Positions 9,126 to 16,949 of a stretch of 64,000 nucleotides of DNA are shown here, one piece after another. Both the position numbers and the translations under genes were made by a program. Position 1 is the stretch's first letter, and every line of letters starts with the position of its first letter. Below the pieces are notes generated by a model. The model was not told where the DNA came from, made no database searches, and was given only the letters and a program-made list of their open reading frames with translations. The DNA is from Streptomyces corallincola (GTDB taxonomy: Bacteria; Actinomycetota; Actinomycetes; Streptomycetales; Streptomycetaceae), in the NCBI RefSeq assembly GCF_019104725.1, contig NZ_JAHRXF010000016.1, positions 1 through 64,000 of the forward strand, in the 5' to 3' direction.

Positions 9126-10442
9126 TCAGTGCGGGCCCGGCGCCCGGAGTCGTAGGTCGGCGCGGACCAGCCCTCGTACGGCGGGCAGCGCGAGGAGTGC
9201 TGCCGCGACCGCGACGCTGACGACGGCGGATATGCGGAGGACCTGCCCCGCGCCGAGGAGTCCGGCGGCCGGGCCCGCGAGTGCCTGGCCGACCGGCATC
9301 ATGGCGAGCGATCCGGCGACGTCGTAGGCGTGGATGCGGTTGAGCACGTCGGCCGGGACCTGGGTCTGGACGCTCGTCGCCCACATCACGCCCCAGAACG
9401 ACGTCCCGGCGCCCGCGACCGCAGCGCCGGTGGCCATCGCGGGCACGTCCAGGCCGAGGCCGACGGCGGCCGGGAACACGAAGAAGGCGAACAGGGCGAC
9501 CGCACCGGCGCGGAGCATGTGGCGGGGGCGCAGCCGGAGGGCGAGGAGGCCACCCGCGACCGTGCCCGCGCCGAGGGCGGAGTTGACCAGGCCGTAGGCG
9601 CGGGCGCCGTGCTGCTGGACGACCTCGGTCGCCACCAACGGGACGGTCGGCCCCCATACCGCGATCATGTAGACGCACCACACGGCGATCACGCCCCAGA
9701 GCCAGGAGCGGGCCCTGAACTCCCGCCAGCCCTCGATGAGATCGGCCCGGAAGGCGCGCGGTCCCCGGTTCGGTACGCGGGCGCCGCCGGGCAGCGGGGG
9801 CAGCCGCAGCAGGAGGAGGCAGAGGGCGCTGACGGCGTAGGTCGTGGCGTGCGCGGCGAACACCCCGCCGGGCGAGGCGAAGCCGACCAACACGCCCGCG
9901 ACGGCGGGACCGGCGAGCTGTGCGGCGGACTCGGCGACGCGTATCGCGCCGTTGGCGCCCTGGACGTCGGAGGCGAGCCGGGGCACGGTGCTGGCCACGC
10001 CGGGCTGGAAGACGGCGCCCGCGACCCCGTTGGCGAAGCCGATGGCGCAGATCTGCCAGAGCACCACGTGCCCGGTGAAGAACAGCGCGGCGGCGACGGA
10101 CTGGGTGCCGAGCCGGACCAGATCGGCGCCGATCATCAGCCGCCGGGTGCCGAAGCGGTCCGCGATCACCCCTCCGAAGACGACGAGTCCGGCGAACGCG
10201 GCGGCCGTGGACGCCATCGCCAGGCCGACCGCGCCGGCTCCGTATCCGTGCTGCAACAGCCCGGCGGCGAGGGCCACCGGCAGCATGGTGTCCCCGAGCC
10301 GGGCGATCGCGCGGGCGGTGAAGAAGAGCGCGAAGTCCCGTGACCACACGGCGCGTCGGGCCGCCGGTACGCCGACGGGAACGGCCTCGGTCCCGGTGCT
10401 CTCCCCCTCGTCGATGGCACGGCGCGCGTCCGCTCCGGTCAT
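9126..10442 (-). CDS. MFS transporter (MFS_3, drug/siderophore-export type)
   Basis: This 438-residue protein has about twelve hydrophobic segments after a 30-residue hydrophilic N-terminus. The region SRDFALFFTARAIARLGD and the loop GGVIADRFGTRRLMIGADLVR (the MFS motif between TM2 and TM3) place it with the EntS/MFS_3 exporters, which pump drugs or siderophores by proton antiport. The substrate is unknown. It is a stand-alone gene, and the YjbR-like gene ends 30 bases upstream on the same strand, so the two could be co-transcribed. Confidence 0.87.
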   Translation of the reverse strand: MTGADARRAIDEGESTGTEAVPVGVPAARRAVWSRDFALFFTARAIARLGDTMLPVALAAGLLQHGYGAGAVGLAMASTAAAFAGLVVFGGVIADRFGTRRLMIGADLVRLGTQSVAAALFFTGHVVLWQICAIGFANGVAGAVFQPGVASTVPRLASDVQGANGAIRVAESAAQLAGPAVAGVLVGFASPGGVFAAHATTYAVSALCLLLLRLPPLPGGARVPNRGPRAFRADLIEGWREFRARSWLWGVIAVWCVYMIAVWGPTVPLVATEVVQQHGARAYGLVNSALGAGTVAGGLLALRLRPRHMLRAGAVALFAFFVFPAAVGLGLDVPAMATGAAVAGAGTSFWGVMWATSVQTQVPADVLNRIHAYDVAGSLAMMPVGQALAGPAAGLLGAGQVLRISAVVSVAVAAALLALPAVRGLVRADLRLRAPGPH

Positions 10443-10473
10443 GGTGTCCTCCCCCGTCCCCCGCCGCGCGGGA

Positions 10474-10845
10474 TCATCCCACGTCCGCGTGGTCCTCCGG
10501 CAGACCCAGCGTCGGATGTGCTTCGAGCAGGCGGGGTGGGGCCGCCTGACGCCAGGAGTCGGTCAGGACGGCGCGGAGTTCGGCCTCGTCGTCCAGTGCC
10601 GCCAGGCGGGCGCGGACCCAGGCGAACTGTGCCTCGTGGGCGGCGATCCAGAACTTCTCCGGTTCGGCCAGGACCAGTTCGTCGCGCTCCTCCTTCGGGC
10701 AGCGCACGGCGAGCGAGGTCTCGTCCTCGGGGAGCGTGACGAACATCTTCCCGGCCACCCGGAAGGTGGGCATGCTCCAGGCCGTCTTCTCGGTGGTGTC
10801 CGGCAGGGACAGGGCGATTCGGCGTACGTCTTCTGCGTCCGGCAT
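10474..10845 (-). CDS. MmcQ/YjbR family protein
   Basis: A 123-residue protein of the MmcQ/YjbR (CyaY-like fold) family. It has the typical opening MPDAEDVRRIALSLPDTTEKTAW followed by the FRVAGKMFVTLPED strand and CPKEERDELVLAEPEKF. The family is often called DNA-binding, although its role is not established. The chosen ATG omits an eight-residue extension that lacks a ribosome-binding site. It is followed closely by the MFS gene. Confidence 0.82.
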   Translation of the reverse strand: MPDAEDVRRIALSLPDTTEKTAWSMPTFRVAGKMFVTLPEDETSLAVRCPKEERDELVLAEPEKFWIAAHEAQFAWVRARLAALDDEAELRAVLTDSWRQAAPPRLLEAHPTLGLPEDHADVG

Positions 10846-11001
10846 ACAACGCACGGTAGCCGCTGCCACTGACAGTCACCCTGGCCTGTGGACAACCGCC
10901 CGGCGACCACCACGCCGACCACCCGGGCGAGGGCTCCGGTGACCCTCCGGGTGACCGCCCCGGCACCTCTCATCGGCGTCCGGCCGCTCCCACCGGCTCT
11001 A

Positions 11002-11174
11002 GGGCCTGTCTTCAAACTCCCCTCTGCCCCACGACGCCCGGCACGCCCTCTCGCCGCACCGGCCGCGACCCCGAGTACGCCCAGTACGAGGGATCACGGC
11101 CGGCACACCGAGAGCACGCACCGGACGCCCCGGGGCCGTCCTCCGGACGACGAGGGGAGTGTGAAGACAGGCCC
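11002..11174. mobile_element. MITE-like non-autonomous element with TA target duplication
   Basis: A 173-base segment is bounded by 23-base terminal inverted repeats that differ at one position, each beginning GGGCCTGTCTTCA. It is flanked on both sides by the dinucleotide TA (11000-11001 and 11175-11176). The interior encodes no transposase. Size, inverted termini and TA duplication fit a miniature element mobilised by an IS630/Tc1-type transposase acting in trans. The right end abuts the stop codon of the LysR gene. Confidence 0.8.
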
Positions 11175-12076
11175 TAAGGCCGCGCCGCCCGCCGCAGCGC
11201 GTCCAGCACCGGGCGGATCAGCGGATGCTCCTCCGCTCCGCGCCGTACGGCGGCGAAGACGCGGCGGGTGGGGGCTTCGCCGTCCACCGGGCGGACGACC
11301 ACGCCCGTCAGGTCCGTGCCGTGCAGCGCGGACCGGGGTACGAGGGCGACGCCCGCGTCGGCGGAGGCGAGGGCGACGACGGCGCGGAAGTCGTCCGAGG
11401 AGTGCTCCAGACGGGGCTGGAACCCCGCGCTCTCGCAGGCCAGGACGACCACGTCGTGACAGGGGTTGCCCGGATAGGGGCCGATCCACGGGTCCTTGGC
11501 GAGTTCGCCGAGCGGGACGACCGGGGCGTCGGCCAGCCGGTGGCGTACGGGGACGACCGCGTCGAACGGCTCGGCGTACAGGGCCAGGTGGGTGAGGCGG
11601 GGGTCGTCGGCGGAGGGCGCTCCCCGGTACTCGACGGCGACGGCCACGTCCACCTGCCGGTCCAGCACCATCGGCAGGCTGGCGTCGCCCTCGGCGTCCT
11701 GGACGCGGAGGCGGATGCCCGGCGAGGTCCGGGCGAGGCGGGCCAGCGCGGGCGCCACGACCTCCGCGATGCCGGTGGCGAAGGCGGCCACGGTGACCGT
11801 GCCCGCCTCACCGGAGCCGTAGGCGGCGAGTTCCGCCTCGGCCCGCTCCAGCTGGGCGAGGACCACATGGGTGTGCGCGAGCAGGATCTCACCGGCCGGG
11901 GTGAGCCGTACGCCCTTGGCGCCGCGCTCGACCAGGCGGTGGCCGGTCTCCTGCTCCAGGGCGGTGAGCTGCTGGGACACGGCGGACGGGGTGAGGTACA
12001 GCGCGGCAGCCGCCGCGGTGACGGTGCGGTGGTCGGCCACCGCACGCAGGATGTGGAGCCGCCGTGCCTCGATCAT
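11174..12076 (-). CDS. LysR-family transcriptional regulator
   Basis: The 300-residue protein has an N-terminal winged helix-turn-helix (RRLHILRAVADHRTVTAAAAALYLTPSAVSQQLTALE shortened here to its key part VTAAAAALYLTPSAVSQ) and a LysR substrate-binding domain from about residue 90. It lies directly after kbl on the same strand, so threonine or glycine catabolism is the likely target, by inference. The TAG stop is made from the last base of the adjacent MITE plus the TA duplication, so the C-terminus may have been trimmed or set by that insertion. It ends LDALRRAARP, close to normal family length. Confidence 0.87.
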   Translation of the reverse strand: MIEARRLHILRAVADHRTVTAAAAALYLTPSAVSQQLTALEQETGHRLVERGAKGVRLTPAGEILLAHTHVVLAQLERAEAELAAYGSGEAGTVTVAAFATGIAEVVAPALARLARTSPGIRLRVQDAEGDASLPMVLDRQVDVAVAVEYRGAPSADDPRLTHLALYAEPFDAVVPVRHRLADAPVVPLGELAKDPWIGPYPGNPCHDVVVLACESAGFQPRLEHSSDDFRAVVALASADAGVALVPRSALHGTDLTGVVVRPVDGEAPTRRVFAAVRRGAEEHPLIRPVLDALRRAARP

Positions 12077-12169
12077 GCGGCAAGTATCGCAAGGGCGCGG
12101 ACGGGACGGGACATCCGTCCTGGTCAGGCGGGTCCCGAGGGGATCTCTCGGCGCGGTGCGGCCGCGGGA

Positions 12170-12209
12170 CGAGGGGAGGGGCGGCCCGGCCGGGCCGCCC
12201 CTCCCCTCG
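12170..12209 (-). terminator. kbl terminator (40-bp perfect palindrome)
   Basis: A perfect 20+20 base palindrome starting 21 bases after the kbl stop codon. In RNA it folds to a very stable GC hairpin with a few bases of loop. It separates kbl from the LysR gene. Confidence 0.8.
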
Positions 12210-12230
12210 TGCGCTCGCGGTGGCCGGTGC

Positions 12231-13424
<1,194 letters not shown>

Positions 13425-13505
13425 GCTGTTACTCCAACGGTGCGGGGCGGTGGTGCGGGCCGGGCGGGCGGCGGCGCGGCCGGGAGGGGGCGCCGCCGCC
13501 GCGCG

Positions 13506-14534
13506 TCACGCGGTCCAGTCGAGGATGATCTTGCCGCCGGTGCCGCTCGCCGCGTCCGCGAAGGCGGCCTCGAAGTCGCGGTGGTCGTAGCGGCCGGTGA
13601 TCACGGGCGAGAGGTCGAGACCGCCCTCCAGCAGCACCGACATGGCGTACCACGTCTCGAACATCTCGCGTCCGTAGATGCCCTTGAGGGTGATCATCGA
13701 GGTGACGATCCGCGCCCAGTCCACCGGGAACTCCTCGGCGGGCAGGCCGAGCATGGCGATCCGGCCGCCGTGGGTCATGTTGGCGATCATCTCGCGCAGC
13801 GCCTCGGCGCGGCCGGACATCTCCAGGCCGATGTCGAAGCCCTCGCGCAGGCCCAGCTCGCGCTGGCCGTCCGCGATGGTGGTGCGGGAGACGTTCAGGG
13901 CGAGGCTCGCGCCGATCTTGCGGGCCAGCTCCAGGCGCTCCTCGCTGACGTCGGTGACGACGACGTTGCGGGCGCCCGCGTGCCGGGCGACGGCGGCGGC
14001 CATCAGGCCGATCGGTCCGGCGCCGGTGATCAGCACGTCCTCCCCGACCAGCGGGAACGACAGCGCGGTGTGCACGGCGTTGCCGAACGGGTCGAAGATC
14101 GCGGCCACGTCGAGGTCCACGGGGACGCGGTGCACCCACACGTTGGACGCGGGCAGCGCGACGTACTCCGCGAACGCGCCGTCCCGGCCGACACCGAGAC
14201 CGACGGTGGCGCGGCACAGGTGACGGCGCCCGGCCAGGCAGTTGCGGCACTTGCCGCAGACGAGGTGGCCCTCGCCGCTGACCCGGTCCCCGACGCGGAT
14301 GTCGGCCACGTCACGGCCGGTCTCCACGACCTGTCCGACGAACTCGTGCCCGAGCACCAGGGGCGTTCTGATGGTCTGCTGCGCCCACCCGTCCCAGTTG
14401 CGGATGTGCAGGTCGGTGCCGCAGATGCCGGTGCGCATCACCTTGATGAGCACGTCACCGTGACCGATGACCGGCTCGGGCACGTCCGCGAGCCGGAGTC
14501 CCGGTTCCGCCTTGTCCTTGACCAGCGCCTTCAA
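13506..14534 (-). CDS. tdh: L-threonine 3-dehydrogenase
   Basis: This 342-residue zinc-dependent medium-chain dehydrogenase oxidises L-threonine to 2-amino-3-oxobutyrate with NAD+. Visible are the catalytic zinc ligands around [13 protein letters not shown] and GHEFVG, the structural zinc cysteines in [15 protein letters not shown], and the Rossmann motif [12 protein letters not shown]. The start is TTG (encoding [12 protein letters not shown]) after AGGAG at eight bases, giving the usual length. Alternative upstream starts would add an unlikely proline-rich tail. It is the first gene of the tdh-kbl pair. Confidence 0.95.
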   Translation of the reverse strand: MKALVKDKAEPGLRLADVPEPVIGHGDVLIKVMRTGICGTDLHIRNWDGWAQQTIRTPLVLGHEFVGQVVETGRDVADIRVGDRVSGEGHLVCGKCRNCLAGRRHLCRATVGLGVGRDGAFAEYVALPASNVWVHRVPVDLDVAAIFDPFGNAVHTALSFPLVGEDVLITGAGPIGLMAAAVARHAGARNVVVTDVSEERLELARKIGASLALNVSRTTIADGQRELGLREGFDIGLEMSGRAEALREMIANMTHGGRIAMLGLPAEEFPVDWARIVTSMITLKGIYGREMFETWYAMSVLLEGGLDLSPVITGRYDHRDFEAAFADAASGTGGKIILDWTA

Positions 14535-14801
14535 CGCTACGGCTCCTGTGAGAGTGCGGTCCCGGCACAGAGGCGCGCTGTCGCGGCCCGCACCGGGGCA
14601 GGGGGGTGGATTCACCCCGCAATCTGCCGTACGCGGGGCTCCGGGTCCATCGATGTTTTCTTAACCGGCGCCTCAGCTTTCCTTCACGCCCCGCCGGGGG
14701 CGGGCAGCGCACCGGCGTGGCGGCGCGGCCGTCACACCGGCGGGCCAGCGGAAGCGGGGCCGGGGGCCGGGGCGGGGCGGTGGGGCGGGCGGCGCTCGGG
14801 A

Positions 14802-15383
14802 TCAGATGGGGAGGCCGTCGTCGGCGGCGCGTTCGACGCGGGCGACGACCTGGGCGGCGAGCGCCTTGACCGCGTCGAGTCCGGAGCGGCCCCAGGTGCG
14901 GGGCGCGGTGTCGAAGGCGCACACGGTGCCGAGCGCCATACCGGTGCTGTCGATCAGCGGGGCGCCGAGGTAGGCGCGCAGCCCGTGGTCGTCCACCACG
15001 GGGTTTCCGGCGAACCGTGGGTAGTCGCGCACGTCGTCCAGTACCAGGGCCTTGCGGCGGACGGCCACATGGGGGCAGAAGCCGTGGGCGCGGGGCAGCA
15101 CGCGGCCGGGCGGGCGGTGGCGCGGGGCTCCGGCGTCGGGGTCGGCGGGATCGGCGGGCGGGAGGCGCAGGCCCGCGAAGAACTGCCGGTCGGCACCGAG
15201 GAAGTTGACCATCGCGTACGGCGCGCCGGTGAACCGGGCGAGGTGGTCGGCGAAGGCGTCGAGTCCGGGCTCGGGCCGCTCCCCCACACCGAGCAGACGC
15301 AGCCGGGCCAGCCGGGCGGGAGCGTCCGGGTCCTCCGGGGTGAGCAGCAGGCCGCGCGCCGGGCGGGACGGTTCGTAGCTCAT
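14802..15383 (-). CDS. GAF-domain protein associated with the conservon
   Basis: A 193-residue protein dominated by one GAF domain (about residues 30-185): FTGAPYAMVNFLGADRQFF, GFCPHVAVRRKALVLDDVR and YLGAPLIDSTGMALGTVCAFD. It has no catalytic output domain, so it probably binds a small ligand or senses redox and acts by protein contact. The start follows AGGAG at seven bases. It lies 70 bases behind cvnD on the same strand and is likely the fifth member of the conservon operon. An extra GAF member in place of the usual cytochrome P450 or nothing is unremarkable but worth noting. Confidence 0.85.
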   Translation of the reverse strand: MSYEPSRPARGLLLTPEDPDAPARLARLRLLGVGERPEPGLDAFADHLARFTGAPYAMVNFLGADRQFFAGLRLPPADPADPDAGAPRHRPPGRVLPRAHGFCPHVAVRRKALVLDDVRDYPRFAGNPVVDDHGLRAYLGAPLIDSTGMALGTVCAFDTAPRTWGRSGLDAVKALAAQVVARVERAADDGLPI

Positions 15384-15453
15384 GGCCGGGCTCCTGCGGC
15401 GGCTGCACTGTGTGCGTGGCACATGGGTCGGCTCCCTGAACGGTGTGGTGGGA

Positions 15454-16053
15454 TCACATGTGGGCGCCGTGGCTCGGCGCGGGCGTGGGCGCGTGGGCGA
15501 TGAGATGCCGTACGAGGACCAGCAGGGTCTGCACCCCGGAGCTGGAGATGCGGGCGTCGCAGCGCACGACCGGGATCGCGGGGTCGAGATCGAGGGCGGC
15601 GCGCACCTCGTCGGGCTCGTAGCGGTGGCCGCCGTCGAACTCGTTGACGGCGACGATGAAGCCGAGCCCGCGCTCTTCGAAGAAGTCCACGGCGGCGAAG
15701 CACTCCTCCAGGCGCCGGGTGTCGGCGAGGACGACCGCGCCGAGCGCCCCCTCGGACAGCTCGTCCCACATGAACCAGAAGCGTTCCTGGCCGGGGGTGC
15801 CGAAGAGGTAGAGGACGTGTTCCGGGTCGAGGGTGATGCGCCCGAAGTCCATCGCGACGGTCGTCTCGACCTTGTTCTCGATGCCGTCGAGGCTGTCGGT
15901 GGCCGCGCTGACCGTGGTGAGGAGTTCCTCGGTGCTGAGCGGGGCGATCTCGCTGACCGCTCCCACGAAGGTCGTCTTGCCGACCCCGAACCCGCCCGCC
16001 ACGAGGATCTTCAGGGCGGTCGGGAACGGGTCAGAGCTGTCGTCGTAGTCCAT
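15454..16053 (-). CDS. cvnD: Conservon small GTPase (CvnD)
   Basis: The 199-residue protein is the ATP/GTP-binding member of a Streptomyces conservon, related to Ras/MglA-like GTPases. The P-loop GGFGVGKTTF is at residues 20-29, switch-type DFGR sits around residue 70, LFGTPGQERFWFMWDEL gives the G3 region, and VAVNEFDGG gives the NKxD-like G4 region. It overlaps cvnC by 23 bases, so translation is coupled. It is thought to act with the CvnA sensor and CvnB roadblock protein as a membrane-linked switch. Confidence 0.92.
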   Translation of the reverse strand: MDYDDSSDPFPTALKILVAGGFGVGKTTFVGAVSEIAPLSTEELLTTVSAATDSLDGIENKVETTVAMDFGRITLDPEHVLYLFGTPGQERFWFMWDELSEGALGAVVLADTRRLEECFAAVDFFEERGLGFIVAVNEFDGGHRYEPDEVRAALDLDPAIPVVRCDARISSSGVQTLLVLVRHLIAHAPTPAPSHGAHM

Positions 16054-16402
16054 CGAGCACTGCCTCCAGCAGGGACCGGTCGGTGGGGTTGTGGTGGTAC
16101 TCGGGGGGCTTGGTGGTGAGCGCCCCGCAGTCGAGGAGGTCCGACAGCAGCACCTTGGTGACCACGGCGGGCAGTTTCAGGTGCGCGGCCACCTCGGCGA
16201 CCGGGACGGGGGCCCGGCACAGGTCGAGCGCCTGGGCGTGCTCGGGGCCGAGGTAGCCGAGGGGGGTGACCCCGGTGGTCATCACCTGCGACATCAGGTC
16301 GAGGGCGTTGCTGGGCTCGGTGCGGCCGTTGCTGACCGTGAAGGGCCGCACCAGCCGTCCGGCCGCGTCGTCGAGCCAGGGTCCGTCGCCGGCTGCGGCC
16401 AC
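16031..16402 (-). CDS. cvnC: Conservon DUF742 protein (CvnC)
   Basis: A 123-residue DUF742 protein with a winged-helix-like fold. The family signature LVRPFTVSNGRTEPS is near residue 16, and DLCRAPVPVAEVAAHLKLPAVVTKVLLSDL shows the helix-turn-helix-like middle (abbreviated to key residues PVAEVAAHLKLPAVVTKVLL). It ends in a conserved DGLRRQL region. The GTG start lies two bases after the cvnB stop and the end overlaps cvnD, as in other conservons. Confidence 0.92.
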   Translation of the reverse strand: MAAAGDGPWLDDAAGRLVRPFTVSNGRTEPSNALDLMSQVMTTGVTPLGYLGPEHAQALDLCRAPVPVAEVAAHLKLPAVVTKVLLSDLLDCGALTTKPPEYHHNPTDRSLLEAVLDGLRRQL

Positions 16403-16404
16403 GC

Positions 16405-16839
16405 TCAGTGCCTCGTCGCGGTGGGCTCACCGGCGTGCAGCCTGGGGGCGGTCACGAGGTAGGGGCGGACGCTCTTGACCAGCATCGCCATCTCGTAGCC
16501 GAGCACGGCGGCGTCGGCCTCGCGGCTCGCCAGTACGGCGAGACAGGTGCCGGAACCGGCCGTGGTGACGAACAGCAGCGTCGAGTCCAGTTCGACCACG
16601 ACCTGGCGTACGTCGCCGCCATCGCCGAAGCGGATGCCCGCGCTGCGGCCGAGGGAGTACAGGCCGGAGGCGAGGGCCGCCATGTGGTCGGCGCTGTCGG
16701 CGTCGAGTCCGTGCACGGACTTGACGAGTCCGTCGCAGGACAGCAGGACCGCGCTGGAGGTGTGCGGCACACGCTGGACGAGGCCGCTCAGCAGCCAGTC
16801 GAGATCGGATGCGTGGGGGGTCTGCGCATCGCTCGGCAT
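16405..16839 (-). CDS. cvnB: Conservon roadblock/LC7 protein (CvnB)
   Basis: A 144-residue roadblock/LC7-domain protein. The typical opening DLDWLLSGLVQRVPHTSSAV is followed by LLSCDGLVKS and SGTCLAVLASREADAAVLGYEM. Such proteins are GTPase-activating partners of MglA-like GTPases, here CvnD, and tie the GTPase to the CvnA sensor kinase. It starts about 110 bases after the cvnA stop, in the same direction. Confidence 0.92.
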   Translation of the reverse strand: MPSDAQTPHASDLDWLLSGLVQRVPHTSSAVLLSCDGLVKSVHGLDADSADHMAALASGLYSLGRSAGIRFGDGGDVRQVVVELDSTLLFVTTAGSGTCLAVLASREADAAVLGYEMAMLVKSVRPYLVTAPRLHAGEPTATRH

Positions 16840-16949
16840 GGTGGATCGACTCCTTGGGGTGGGAAAGGCCGGGGGTGGGCGGAGGTGGGGTGGGGGCTGG
16901 TACGGGTGGGGCGTGGGGGTACGCCGTCGGTGGGCGGCCGGGGCTCCGG

